42,252 nt of DNA. Source: a virus. The DNA lies in the IMG/VR virus record IMGVR_UViG_3300025039_000001, positions 1 to 42,252 of that record. One strand, given 5' to 3'. Shown one piece after another: positions 24,363 through 32,095 of this stretch. The position numbers and the translations under genes were made by a program. The notes beneath the pieces are model-generated. The model saw only the letters and a list, made by a program, of their open reading frames with translations, was not told the DNA's origin and searched no databases. How positions within the stretch are numbered: position 1 is the first letter of the stretch; each line of letters begins with the position of its first letter.

Positions 24363-24388
24363 AAAAAAAAGCCCTCACGCGGAGGGCT
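24363..24388 (-). terminator. Rho-independent terminator
   Basis: Minus strand AGCCCTC, loop CGCGT, GAGGGCT, then a run of seven further T. It closes the unit of small genes 26202-24408 and separates it from the terminase/virion block. Confidence 0.9.
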
Positions 24389-24407
24389 AATTACAGGGAG
24401 AGTAATA

Positions 24408-24557
24408 CTATGAATCTCTATTGTGCCGATGTTGTCTCCAGATTGCAAACAGTAATTCTATGACGTATATGCTAACTAGGAATGCACAACAGGATATAAC
24501 CGCTAAAGCTAGCCCGACGATTAAGTGGGTTAGCGGGTCTGTGTATAGGTTAGTCAT
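24408..24557 (-). CDS. Small single-pass membrane protein
   Basis: 49 residues from the ATG at 24557 (AGGAG seven bases upstream). Central hydrophobic span (LIVGLALAVISCCAFLVSIY) and a basic C-terminus (RQHRHNRDS). Overlaps the upstream gene by eight bases. Role unknown. Confidence 0.7.
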   Translation of the reverse strand: MTNLYTDPLTHLIVGLALAVISCCAFLVSIYVIELLFAIWRQHRHNRDS

Positions 24558-24675
24558 CGCTTTGCTCCTTGCGTTTGCATTTCTCACCAAGCAAGCCATA
24601 CTCAGAGATTGGAAAATTATTAGCCTTGGCCCGTATCATGTATAACCTGTAAAGTTTGGCTAATTTCTCAAACAT
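24550..24675 (-). CDS. Small basic hypothetical protein
   Basis: 41 residues (MFEKLAKLYRLYMIRAKANN), basic and helical. Overlaps the membrane-protein gene by eight bases. No recognisable family. Confidence 0.6.
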   Translation of the reverse strand: MFEKLAKLYRLYMIRAKANNFPISEYGLLGEKCKRKEQSDD

Positions 24676-24685
24676 AATCTTGCTC

Positions 24686-24892
24686 CTAATTAACCACGAC
24701 TGAAAACGGACTGTTTGTGTATAAGATGTACCATAGCACTACAGTAAAACATGCTAAAAATAACGGTCCTAACCACTGCTTTCCTTCCGGTGGTCCTAAA
24801 TCGTAACCGCCTATGAAGCAAGTGAGTATTGTTAAAACAGTTGCCCCTAGTGCTAAAAGTGAAACTAATACAAATCCAATAAACGTGAACAT
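24686..24892 (-). CDS. Small two-span membrane protein
   Basis: 68 residues from the ATG at 24892. Two hydrophobic spans (FIGFVLVSLLALGATVLTIL and LGPLFLACFTVVLWYILY) joined by a short polar loop (GGYDLGPPEGKQ). Its start overlaps the stop of the coiled-coil gene. Possible role at the host membrane early in infection; unproven. Confidence 0.7.
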   Translation of the reverse strand: MFTFIGFVLVSLLALGATVLTILTCFIGGYDLGPPEGKQWLGPLFLACFTVVLWYILYTNSPFSVVVN

Positions 24893-25338
24893 CACTCTTG
24901 CTCCTTGCGTAGTTGTTCACAATAAATTGCTGAATACTCTTCCAGAGCTTCGCCAACGCCGCCTCCGTATTCTACGTTGAATTTTTCTACAAATTCGGAA
25001 ACGCCGCCAATCTTCTGCTCTAGGGCGAATTTGTTTGCTATTTCATCTATTGCGTTGCGTTCTGCCATTAACGGCTTTATATCGCCTCTTGCTACAATCT
25101 CTCTTATTGCAACGGCGACATATCTGTTGCCACACTCCAGCTCACGCACACGCTGCTGATATTCGTGCGACTCGTTAGCAAGTTTAACGTTGTAAGATTC
25201 AAGTTTAACGTTGTGGGATTCAAGTTCCTTAACACGCTTACTCAACTTCACATTCTCTTCATGCGCTGTCTGTGCAAACTCAAGCAATTCTTTCTTACTC
25301 ATCTGGTCGAGCTGGTCGGGTATAAATAAATTACTCAT
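24892..25338 (-). CDS. Coiled-coil hypothetical protein
   Basis: 148 residues. Strong coiled coil from ~15 to ~70 with an internal near-repeat (VKELESHNVKLESYNVKLAN). The C-terminal half is acidic and helical. An AGGAGAGAGAAT leader of the type used by several genes of this phage precedes the ATG. Function not recognised. Confidence 0.75.
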   Translation of the reverse strand: MSNLFIPDQLDQMSKKELLEFAQTAHEENVKLSKRVKELESHNVKLESYNVKLANESHEYQQRVRELECGNRYVAVAIREIVARGDIKPLMAERNAIDEIANKFALEQKIGGVSEFVEKFNVEYGGGVGEALEEYSAIYCEQLRKEQE

Positions 25339-25352
25339 ATTCTCTCTCCTAT

Positions 25353-25382
25353 CAAAAACAACAGCCTAGCACATCGCTAGGC
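25353..25382 (-). terminator. Rho-independent terminator after the double-HTH gene
   Basis: Minus strand GCCTAGC, loop GATGT, GCTAGGC, then TGTTGTTTTTG. It overlaps the last codons of the regulator gene and precedes the coiled-coil gene. Confidence 0.75.
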
Positions 25383-25796
25383 GTTATCTGGTTTGACCAG
25401 TGTTAATTCTAAGCCAATAACCTCACAAACAGCCATAATGCTTTGCATTCGTGGCAAGTGACCACGCTTAAACACATCACGGAAGAAAGCCTCAGACATG
25501 CCAGCCCTCTCGGTAATCTCCAACTGTGTCATGCTTGACAATTGCACAGCGTCGTATAGCCGCTTGATAATTGGCTGCATTGGTACGCCGTCGCGCTTAA
25601 CACGCGGCGTGACAAGTGGCTTTATCTTCCTAGTCTTGTTAGCGCTTAGGATTGCGCGAATCTCTGGTTCTGCTTCACACGCTCTGTGTACTGCTGTCAT
25701 CGACCAGCCAAGCGCATCGGCTAATTGCTTCATCGTTGAGTAGTGGCTGCCCTTTACGCGTCTTAGTGCGATTGCGGCTCTTTCGTGAGTTTTCAT
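25377..25796 (-). CDS. Double helix-turn-helix DNA-binding protein (candidate regulator)
   Basis: 139 residues. Residues ~18-42 (YSTMKQLADALGWSMTAVHR) and ~92-125 (TQLEITERAGMSEAFFRDVF) are two helix-turn-helix segments; the second is XRE/Cro-like with a following helix (MQSIMAVCEVIGLELTLV). The linker is basic (TRKIKPLVTPRVKR). A copy of the phage's TGGTNNNACCA palindrome lies in its own last codons and another upstream of the adjoining operon. This makes it a candidate for the protein that binds those sites. That link is inference. Confidence 0.8.
   Translation of the reverse strand: MKTHERAAIALRRVKGSHYSTMKQLADALGWSMTAVHRACEAEPEIRAILSANKTRKIKPLVTPRVKRDGVPMQPIIKRLYDAVQLSSMTQLEITERAGMSEAFFRDVFKRGHLPRMQSIMAVCEVIGLELTLVKPDNA
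25388..25400. promoter_or_regulatory. Palindromic regulatory box, copy 4 (CTGGT TTG ACCAG)
   Basis: Perfect 5-bp inverted repeat inside the last codons of the double-HTH gene. On the minus strand a poor -10 (TAGGCT) sits 19 bases after the box, but it lies in the terminator hairpin, so a promoter here is doubtful. Confidence 0.5.
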
Positions 25797-26023
25797 ACCT
25801 GGGCCTCCCTAGCCGCCGTCAACTCATCCCGTGCAGCCCCAATAAACTCACTCATAAACTTACGCTCAGCCGCTTGCAAGTCGCTACCGTGTAGTAACTC
25901 GCACAGCTCAAGAATTGTGTCTTCGTCTCGCATCATTCGGCGGTATACGTCTTCGACTGTGCATAGCATTGATTCGCCGTTTGTTAGCGCTTCGATTGCG
26001 TGTTGCATGTGGTGTGAGTTCAT
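25793..26023 (-). CDS. Hypothetical acidic helical protein
   Basis: 76 residues from the ATG at 26023 (GGAGG eight bases upstream). Nearly all helical (ILELCELLHGSDLQAAERKF). ATGA overlap with the double-HTH gene and TAATG with the gene before suggest coordinated translation. No family recognised. Confidence 0.65.
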   Translation of the reverse strand: MNSHHMQHAIEALTNGESMLCTVEDVYRRMMRDEDTILELCELLHGSDLQAAERKFMSEFIGAARDELTAAREAQV

Positions 26024-26202
26024 TACATAGCCCTCCATGCTTTGTAGAACTCAGTGGCGGCTTCGAAGTTAAGCTGTCCGGCGTATCGGCCATTACTGTA
26101 CAGCATGACGCCGCATGAGTGAGTTTCGTATTCATCGAACACCATCGAAATGTATTCAGCGATTACCAAGCTGTAGCCGTGGTCTATTTTGTATATTTTC
26201 AT
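26023..26202 (-). CDS. Small hypothetical protein
   Basis: 59 residues (MKIYKIDHGYSLVIAEYISM). An AACAGGAGAGAGATT leader precedes the ATG. First gene of the operon that includes the double-HTH regulator. Mixed alpha/beta with a C-terminal helix (FEAATEFYKAWRAM). Not recognised. Confidence 0.7.
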   Translation of the reverse strand: MKIYKIDHGYSLVIAEYISMVFDEYETHSCGVMLYSNGRYAGQLNFEAATEFYKAWRAM

Positions 26203-26228
26203 AATCTCTCTCCTGTTGATTCACGCCG

Positions 26229-26266
26229 ATGATAACACCGACGTGGTTGGTATGTGGTTTGACCAG
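26229..26266 (-). promoter_or_regulatory. Promoter with palindromic box, copy 5
   Basis: The box TGGT TTG ACCA is at 26255-26265. Read on the minus strand, ACCAC is followed after 19 bases by TATCAT (26229-26234), a good -10. There is no -35 hexamer. It serves the operon 26202-25377. Confidence 0.65.
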
Positions 26267-27271
26267 TTAATCGAATAGGTCATACCCATTACAGCTTGAT
26301 GAGCACCCATCCTCTTGATTGTCAGCGCCTATCATTTTTCTTAGCGCCCACGCGTCAAAATCGCTGGCCTCCCCGATTATCATTTCTGCACTTCTATGCT
26401 TTCTAAAGAACAATCGGCTTTTCTCGCTCCCTTTGTTGTCCATATATTCTCTTTCAAACCACTTAAAGGCCTCAAACCTTTCTGGGTGCTCTTTCGCCAA
26501 AAGATAAAGTTTTTTGTCTGACTTCTTCCAGCAAGTTGCGCAATTCCCTTCGTGCTCTTCTAATTCCAGATTGAAAGGCTGGTCCTCCCAAAAAATATTT
26601 ACATCCTCTTTTGTCATTGGGAACCAATCGCATATAGGGAAAACAAGGTTATATTTGTTAAGTTTATTGCTGTATGACCTAATAACATTAACGTCTTCGG
26701 TTCGCAATAGATGGAACAGCGCATTATCCCTAAGGTGTCTAACCCTTCCCATCCCAGAGCTTCTAAAGTGTAAGTCATTAACGCCAATAGCCTTGAGTGC
26801 TTTTCTAACCTTGGCACTACAAACCCTGTTAGGCTCATCAACTCTAAAACCAAGCGCCTGCTTATAATCTTCCACCCCGATGCTTTTGCGGTAGGACTCT
26901 ATAACCTGCTCTTTTAATCTATCCGAGCACTGTGGGTATGCTTGGTTAGGGACGCCGTTTTTCCTAACGTGGGCATGGAATGGGTGCAGCGGGTCTTTGT
27001 ATTGGTGCATCCTGTAAGCGTCTTTAAAATTAGTTACTCGATGCGTATTACCTTCATTGTGACCATGAACTACAGCCTCAAGCCAAACTATATTAAGCCC
27101 GAAATGCTTGTCACATTTATCAATAAATTCTAGCGTCTCTTCGTTTTCTAGGCCTGTGTTTGCAAAGACGCAAATCTGATTATCAAAGTCATCCCCATAC
27201 TGCTCCTTAATTATAACAGCCTGGCACATGGACGTTTTTCCGCCGCTAGTGTTTGTTATTATGCCTGCCAT
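26267..27271 (-). CDS. PAPS-reductase-like (PP-loop) protein
   Basis: 334 residues. The N-terminal SGGKTSM is a PP-loop of the phosphoadenosine-phosphosulfate reductase superfamily (usual SGGKDS; here Thr replaces Asp). It is followed by VFANTGLENEETLEF, the family's second signature. Two Cys clusters (NCATCWKK near residue 245 and GCSSSC near the C-terminus) could bind zinc or an iron-sulfur centre. PAPS reductase-like proteins are widespread in phages without known function. No Dnd-type phosphorothioation partner genes are present. An AGGAGAGAGAAT leader precedes the ATG. Confidence 0.8.
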   Translation of the reverse strand: MAGIITNTSGGKTSMCQAVIIKEQYGDDFDNQICVFANTGLENEETLEFIDKCDKHFGLNIVWLEAVVHGHNEGNTHRVTNFKDAYRMHQYKDPLHPFHAHVRKNGVPNQAYPQCSDRLKEQVIESYRKSIGVEDYKQALGFRVDEPNRVCSAKVRKALKAIGVNDLHFRSSGMGRVRHLRDNALFHLLRTEDVNVIRSYSNKLNKYNLVFPICDWFPMTKEDVNIFWEDQPFNLELEEHEGNCATCWKKSDKKLYLLAKEHPERFEAFKWFEREYMDNKGSEKSRLFFRKHRSAEMIIGEASDFDAWALRKMIGADNQEDGCSSSCNGYDLFD

Positions 27272-27283
27272 ATTCTCTCTCCT

Positions 27284-27324
27284 GTAAAAACAACCACCCT
27301 ACCAGAAAAACCGAGCAAGGTGGT
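27284..27324 (-). terminator. Possible terminator with long loop
   Basis: Minus strand ACCACC (27324-27319), 20-base loop, GGTGGT (27298-27293), then TGTTTTTAC. The layout (hairpin, T-run, AGGAGAGAG leader) resembles the stronger unit at 25353-25382. The stem is only six pairs. Confidence 0.4.
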
Positions 27325-27333
27325 CGGATGTGT

Positions 27334-28032
27334 TTAGTTTGTTATGGTGTACTTGCGCTCTAGCGCCGACCATTCATCTGGGCACATGGTTTTCATTAGC
27401 CACAACGCCCTATCTGTGGCGATTGTAGGCTTGATGGGCTTGAGCTCGTGTTCTTTTGCCAGCTCGAAAGCTCCGTAGTGCGTTTTTGCAATGTAATACC
27501 CGTCACAATCCTTGTCAGGGTCTAGAAGTACGCACTCTGAGCCGTTAACCGTATGCGTCCACTCAGGCTCACTTTTGGCCTCACCAACTTCCACAAAATT
27601 ACCCCGAGCATCTTTAGCAATCTTCTCTAAGTTTTCACGGGTAGCTTTAAAGTGTGGCTCACTCTCAGCACTCTTACCAGCAACACAAGCTTCGAATTCT
27701 TCGCGGGTGCAGACTAGGTAAGAATCGGAAGCCATGTACTCTGGCGATGCTATCCACTGCTTTCTACGCGGCGAATACCAAAGCCCATCACCATCAAAAC
27801 CAGTAACCACCGCAGCAACCGCATCCTCAACCGTTTTGCGTTCTGGCTGTGGTAGTGTGGCTATGGTTTTGTATCTCTCGTCAACATCGTGGGTATCCCA
27901 TTCATCTAGGCTCCAGCCAGTAGATTTACTCCCTTCTCTTTTCACCCATAAAACTTCATGGTCGTGAATACTTACTGCTAACTCCGTCGCACCCTCCGGC
28001 GCATTCTCAAACAACTTATCTAAATCACTCAT
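27334..28032 (-). CDS. Hypothetical protein with repeated W-rich segments
   Basis: 232 residues from the ATG at 28032 (GAGGAAG leader, ATGA overlap with the upstream gene); the frame is open further upstream without support. Acidic, with motifs ELAVSIHDHEVLWVKREG, GLWYSPRRKQWIASPEYMAS and CDGYYIAKTHYGAFELAKEH. No catalytic pattern recognised. Confidence 0.7.
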   Translation of the reverse strand: MSDLDKLFENAPEGATELAVSIHDHEVLWVKREGSKSTGWSLDEWDTHDVDERYKTIATLPQPERKTVEDAVAAVVTGFDGDGLWYSPRRKQWIASPEYMASDSYLVCTREEFEACVAGKSAESEPHFKATRENLEKIAKDARGNFVEVGEAKSEPEWTHTVNGSECVLLDPDKDCDGYYIAKTHYGAFELAKEHELKPIKPTIATDRALWLMKTMCPDEWSALERKYTITN

Positions 28033-28163
28033 TCTTCCTCTCCCATTACATACCAACCAATGGCGCCCGCCAAGACACACACAGACGCAATAAAATAATC
28101 TCCACGCTCGATAGCCATTCCGCAAAATAATGCTGTGGCGAGAGTGTAGGTTTGTTTAAACAT
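28029..28163 (-). CDS. Small membrane protein
   Basis: 44 residues from the ATG at 28163 (AGGGG seven bases upstream). Contains two short hydrophobic stretches (YTLATALFCGMAIE and YFIASVCVLAGAIGWYVM). ATGA overlap with the next gene. Role unknown. Confidence 0.65.
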   Translation of the reverse strand: MFKQTYTLATALFCGMAIERGDYFIASVCVLAGAIGWYVMGEEE

Positions 28164-28320
28164 TAATGCGCCCCTTCGTCTTAATATACACTTCACCCGC
28201 CTGGTTAACATGCGCATCGTTATCAAGCCACCGTTTTAGCTGGTGAGGGTGTAAGTTCAACGCCTTGGCATTTGCCGCGTTTGACTTCGTTTCATCTGTG
28301 AGTTGTTTTAGTGGGGTCAT
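28156..28320 (-). CDS. Small HTH-like hypothetical protein
   Basis: 54 residues (MTPLKQLTDETKSNAANAKA). The segment NAKALNLHPHQLKRWLDNDA resembles a helix-turn-helix specifying binding by its second helix. Overlaps both neighbours (eight and four bases). Tiny DNA-binding role is possible, not proven. Confidence 0.65.
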   Translation of the reverse strand: MTPLKQLTDETKSNAANAKALNLHPHQLKRWLDNDAHVNQAGEVYIKTKGRINV

Positions 28321-28507
28321 ATCGCTACCGCCGTAAGTCTAATTATTAATCCTTCATCTTTTGATACAGCGTGCCCGCAAACCGTATCCAAGCTGTCAGG
28401 GAAGAAGTAGTCACCAGTTAGAATGATTTTTCATCCTCATCCAAATCCCAATAAATATCGCCAAACTCAACATCTTCTGGTTTTACTTCATTTGCTATTA
28501 CGCGCAT
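28317..28507 (-). CDS. Small protein gene with a -1 frameshift at an A5 run
   Basis: The zero frame from ATG 28507 gives 29 residues (MRVIANEVKPEDVEFGDIYW...) and stops at 28418. The -1 frame, entered at the run of five A (minus strand, 28431-28427), continues as IILTGDYFFPDSLDTVCGHA and ends at 28317 in an ATGA overlap with the next gene. That overlap fits the operon style and suggests the natural protein has ~63 residues. The shift could be programmed, a real mutation, or a sequencing error in a homopolymer. The function is unknown. Confidence 0.6.
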
Positions 28508-28775
28508 CTTTTACCTCCAAATCTTTTCTAGCTGCCTCACCTAACAACACAAGCCCCTTAAGCGTAAACCAGTCTAACTCCATTTGAATATGTTTCGAGT
28601 CTCTAATGGCAGTAAACGACACGTGAGTGTAATTAAGTGAATTTAAAAACTCAGCCGTATTTTTAAAATTATTCCTAACGTCAAAAAAGTCTTGCATGTG
28701 CTTGTAGTCATCTAAGTCAAGGTTTTCGTTTTCACTCTTGCTTGCGAGCATTCCTAGCGGATCCGTATTACTCAT
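28488..28775 (-). CDS. Hypothetical protein
   Basis: 95 residues (MSNTDPLGMLASKSENENLD). Acidic and helical, with FKNTAEFLNSLNYTHVSFTA in the middle. Its start overlaps the previous stop by four bases, and its end overlaps the next gene by 20 bases. Not recognised. Confidence 0.65.
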   Translation of the reverse strand: MSNTDPLGMLASKSENENLDLDDYKHMQDFFDVRNNFKNTAEFLNSLNYTHVSFTAIRDSKHIQMELDWFTLKGLVLLGEAARKDLEVKDARNSK

Positions 28776-28912
28776 CCCTCCTGCTCCTCAAATAACCATT
28801 TTCCAACCAGTCCACAATGACCGTTAATCATTGAAAATAAAACAACCCATTCACCTTCGCGGCAAATGTGGGCGCGACCGTAGCCGTCTAGCCCCCAAGT
28901 GTAGCGACTCAT
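28772..28912 (-). CDS. Small hypothetical protein
   Basis: 46 residues (MSRYTWGLDGYGRAHICREG). Aromatic-rich, likely a small beta-sheet fold. TAATG overlap with the preceding gene and ATGA with the following one. Not recognised. Confidence 0.65.
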   Translation of the reverse strand: MSRYTWGLDGYGRAHICREGEWVVLFSMINGHCGLVGKWLFEEQEG

Positions 28913-29082
28913 TATTGAGCCGCCGTAATTTCTGAAATTAAAACTTGCTTCATTTGCGCGCCAGGTCTACCCATGCACCACAAGAAAGCGTACTCGCTTT
29001 TTCCACCACGCTTGCTTACTTCCATAAACTTGTACTCAATGCCGTTATGTTTTACTAGTTGGTTGTTAGTGAATGTAGTCAT
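28912..29082 (-). CDS. Small hypothetical protein, first gene of the operon
   Basis: 56 residues (MTTFTNNQLVKHNGIEYKFM). GGGAGAG lies six bases before the ATG, and a near-consensus promoter (29111-29138) lies upstream. Basic, probably a small beta-rich protein. It leads the operon that ends with the 232-residue protein. Confidence 0.7.
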   Translation of the reverse strand: MTTFTNNQLVKHNGIEYKFMEVSKRGGKSEYAFLWCMGRPGAQMKQVLISEITAAQ

Positions 29083-29110
29083 GTTTTTCTCTCCCGTTGT
29101 TGATGTGTTA

Positions 29111-29138
29111 ATAATAGCACTTATGCGTGCAGTGTCAA
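29111..29138 (-). promoter_or_regulatory. Sigma-70 promoter of operon 29082-27334
   Basis: Minus strand TTGACA (29138-29133), 16-base spacer, TATTAT (29116-29111). The -35 overlaps an inverted repeat TCAACA CTTAT TGTTGA, a possible extra operator. Confidence 0.8.
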
Positions 29139-29160
29139 CACTTATTGTTGATAAAGTTCA

Positions 29161-29173
29161 CTGGTCATACCAC
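29161..29173. promoter_or_regulatory. Palindromic regulatory box, copy 6 (CTGGT CAT ACCAC)
   Basis: Upstream of the strong promoter 29111-29138, about 23 bases before its -35. The position differs from that of the other copies, so the site could act as an upstream operator here. Confidence 0.5.
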
Positions 29174-29237
29174 TCAAACATTACACAATTCGACCACTTT
29201 TGCTTTATTCTGTAAGGATGTTTTGTATGCAAAGTAT

Positions 29238-29438
29238 TTAACCAATGCGCTTTATGTGCAGAACGCCGTCCTTGTACCTTGATTTTAGTTTTATCCCGAA
29301 CTCGTCTTTTATTACCCACAGCATACACCTAGTGTTTGCTAAGTCATCTTTGCTGACGCTAATGCTATCCACCGAATCTATTCTCATCCCAGCCAACTTT
29401 TCTCTAATGCTTTCCGACTTTGTTTCAAAAATATCCAT
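29238..29438 (-). CDS. Small hypothetical protein
   Basis: 66 residues from the ATG at 29438 (TGAGG five bases upstream). Mixed alpha/beta, with a helix near the N-terminus (ESIREKLAGM) and strands at the end (GIKLKSRYKDGVLHIKRIG). It stands alone beside the AT-rich region. Not recognised. Confidence 0.65.
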   Translation of the reverse strand: MDIFETKSESIREKLAGMRIDSVDSISVSKDDLANTRCMLWVIKDEFGIKLKSRYKDGVLHIKRIG

Positions 29439-29814
29439 AAACACCTCAATAAGCCTAAAAAATTCTATATAATTATAAACAAATCACAATAAATATAAAG
29501 CGCTTTTTCTGAATAGTAGAATAGTGAAAACTCACTAAGCAAAAACCCTTTATAATACATATACTTAATATAGAATATAACAATAGTTAACTAATTATAC
29601 ACTAGTTCTATTTTTTACCTCAAAACAATGTATAAGTGATTTTATATTCTACTAGTATTAAATATTATACCTGTCTTTATAGGGTCTCCTCCCCTGTAAG
29701 CCGCATTCTTTCGTTTTAGATAAGACTAGCTTACCACTATTCTGCTATCCTCTAACCATTATGATTTATAACGATTTTTCTGTAACTATGCTAAAACTTC
29801 TCACTATTCTGCAA
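29439..29814. other. AT-rich non-coding region, possible replication origin
   Basis: About 375 bases without a supported gene and visibly richer in A and T than the rest. It contains two direct copies of CACTATTCTGC (29735-29745 and 29802-29812) and an inverted CACTATTCT (29526-29518), besides several ATATTCTA/TAGAATAT-like words. It lies beside the primase-helicase gene. Repeated words in an AT-rich zone next to the replication gene suggest an origin, but no DnaA box was identified. Confidence 0.4.
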
Positions 29815-29837
29815 ACAAAAAACCCGCCTAAGCGGGT
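29815..29837 (-). terminator. Rho-independent terminator after the primase gene
   Basis: Minus strand ACCCGC, loop TTAG, GCGGGT, then TTTTTG. It ends the leftward early transcript and protects the AT-rich region. Confidence 0.9.
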
Positions 29838-29845
29838 CATTTATG

Positions 29846-32095
29846 TTATGAGATTGCATACCTTTTAAATCGCTTTTTATTCTTAGGATGTTCAACATCA
29901 ATCGTTTTTATCAATCCTCTTTCAATTATCTTAGCCAGTACGTTTTTAACCTCCTCTTTCTTGTGAGGCCTGCACCTATTAATTATTACACCCTCTGTCT
30001 CGCCATCTTCGCTATTTTGGAGAATATCTTGTATTTTTACCGCAATGGAATCATTAGGAGCATCCTCTTTTGTGATGTTAGACAGCGCTAATCGCATCTT
30101 ACGCTCACAATCCGCCTTAGCTAGTGCATATGCCCACTCAACATGCTCAAGCGTTCTCACGCCCTCGCTAACTGACAAAACAAAACTAACCTTTGCGCAC
30201 AACTCATACCCTCGCCGTGGTATTGCCTCAAGCCCGCTGTCTTTTGCATCCTCTGCCATCTGCCAGAACTCATCTATTATCTCGTCCAGTCGTTCGTTTG
30301 CGTCCTCCATGGTTTCTATCTCTTTCTTTTCTGCATAATTTTCTATGCGAGAATCGCCCATAACGTCAAACTCACCCATCGCGTAAAGCTGGCCCAATTG
30401 CGCCTCAAGGTGTGCAGGCAGTTTGCGCGACGTGCGCTTTTTGTTTGGCTTTGGGTTGGTCTCAGGCTCATCAAATATCATGGCACGAGATAAAAACCCA
30501 TTGGTGGCAGTCTCAAAGTCTATCAAGCTATTAAACGTTACGGGTGTTGTGTAGCCGATAACAGACAAAAAAGGCGCTTCTATACCGCTTGCAATATTGT
30601 TAAGCGCACGCTGTATCTGCGGTATTCTGCGTTCTGCTATGCCTGCACTGTCCTCGTTTTCTTCAATGCGCTTTTGGCACGCTGTTAGCTCGTTTTGCAA
30701 CTCAATTCTCAACGCTTCCTTTACGTCACCGCTAACAGGTAGAAATGAATCGGCTTTACTGTACCCGCTCATAATTAGACCAATAACACCCTCTAGGTAA
30801 GAAGCGTTGCGACTGTTCATAATCTTGCGCAATACCAAGCCAAGCTCATCTATATTGTAAAACGCCGCCTGGTGCCTTGTTAGGTTTCTTACTATCTCTT
30901 GTTCTGATTTAATACCGCCGTGCATGGCATCTATCAAGTAAGCTGCACGCAAGCAATCAGCAAAACATTGTTGTATATGCTCTTTACCTGTAGAAGACCC
31001 AGCCACACAAAAACTAATCATATTTGCGGTCATGCCATCGCGTGCGTCGATATACTTTAACCCTGCAATATTACCAACCGCCTGTAACGCTGCTGCAACT
31101 GCTAGGTTTTCACGCTTGTAACGTGCGCTGTTATTAATCCATTGAGCTATCTCACCCACTAAACCAGGTGGACGCTTCAAGTCAACAATTGGCGCGCTTC
31201 CACCCTGTGTATCGTCTACATACTCAAACTCTACAGGTTGCTTATATCCGCCTTCCTCTGCGTAGTGAATTAGTGTGCCCATTTGCACAGGGTTGCTACA
31301 CTTCCCGAAAGAATGCCAGTGGCGCTGTATAACGTCAAAGCCGCCGTATTTTTCACCCTTGGCGCTCCACTCATCCCAAATGTCTAAGCCGTCACCGTCA
31401 AACGTGTGATGAATGGCCATGCCGCATCTAATCCAAGTGTCATAGTCTGTATCTGCTGAGATATAAGAAAGGATTTCGCGGCATTGCTGCTGCGTCATAT
31501 CGATAACGCCACGCGATGTATGGGCACGGTATGAGTCTGGTTTTTTAAGAGTCTCTAGTAGTTGCGATGGTGGCTCTGCAATGTTGGATGGTGAACCGTG
31601 CATGACCTCGTATGTTAAACCGCTTTTATGTAATGAGGATGGCCCAACAACAAACCCGCTCGATTTAAAATCTATACCCTCGTAGCGCTCATGGTGCTGT
31701 TTTAGCGCTGCGCCTGTATCATTTTTGAAATATAAATGCATTGAGCCGTTGCCGCTTCCTGTTGATACCGCTAGTCCTGCCTCTCCCAATAAATCACAGT
31801 TTAGGTCTTTACATAGCTTGTGGAATGATTCAACGCCGCCGTTACGCGCATCTACATCAACAACTAACAAGCCAGACACTAGCACGCCGTACCCTGTCGC
31901 AAAGTGCCCCATTTCTTCCATGGTCTCAAGCTGTTCGTCCGACCAATCAGGCGTGTTTTGCCAATTGCTAGAACGAGGGTGCTTATATGCCGCTTCGCAA
32001 TCTTCGCGTTCGCATTCGCAATTCCCTTTTTTGTCGGCACCATACAGGCCGAATACCTTATAGCCTTCTTCTACAAAATCGTAGTGATTACTCAT
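29846..32095 (-). CDS. Primase-polymerase / DUF3987 helicase fusion
   Basis: 749 residues. The N-terminus is a bifunctional primase/polymerase (PrimPol) domain: zinc-like cluster CECEREDC (26-33), catalytic VVDVDARNG with Asp80 and Asp82, and SGNGSMHLYF around His120. A PriCT-like segment follows at ~205-275 (DTDYDTWIRCGMAIHH). From ~305 on lies a DUF3987-type helicase-like domain, with Walker A AGSSTGKE at 365-372 and a Walker B-like NIDELGLVL. It should prime and unwind DNA at the phage origin. The start overlaps the Cro-like gene by eight bases. Confidence 0.85.
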   Translation of the reverse strand: MSNHYDFVEEGYKVFGLYGADKKGNCECEREDCEAAYKHPRSSNWQNTPDWSDEQLETMEEMGHFATGYGVLVSGLLVVDVDARNGGVESFHKLCKDLNCDLLGEAGLAVSTGSGNGSMHLYFKNDTGAALKQHHERYEGIDFKSSGFVVGPSSLHKSGLTYEVMHGSPSNIAEPPSQLLETLKKPDSYRAHTSRGVIDMTQQQCREILSYISADTDYDTWIRCGMAIHHTFDGDGLDIWDEWSAKGEKYGGFDVIQRHWHSFGKCSNPVQMGTLIHYAEEGGYKQPVEFEYVDDTQGGSAPIVDLKRPPGLVGEIAQWINNSARYKRENLAVAAALQAVGNIAGLKYIDARDGMTANMISFCVAGSSTGKEHIQQCFADCLRAAYLIDAMHGGIKSEQEIVRNLTRHQAAFYNIDELGLVLRKIMNSRNASYLEGVIGLIMSGYSKADSFLPVSGDVKEALRIELQNELTACQKRIEENEDSAGIAERRIPQIQRALNNIASGIEAPFLSVIGYTTPVTFNSLIDFETATNGFLSRAMIFDEPETNPKPNKKRTSRKLPAHLEAQLGQLYAMGEFDVMGDSRIENYAEKKEIETMEDANERLDEIIDEFWQMAEDAKDSGLEAIPRRGYELCAKVSFVLSVSEGVRTLEHVEWAYALAKADCERKMRLALSNITKEDAPNDSIAVKIQDILQNSEDGETEGVIINRCRPHKKEEVKNVLAKIIERGLIKTIDVEHPKNKKRFKRYAIS

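Noticed and set aside
24690-24956. 88-codon minus-strand frame overlapping the two-span membrane protein
   Set aside because: Frame shadow; the membrane-protein frame has the better start and hydrophobic pattern.
25365-25387. Promoter at palindrome copy 4
   Set aside because: The only -10 candidate lies inside a terminator hairpin and matches poorly.
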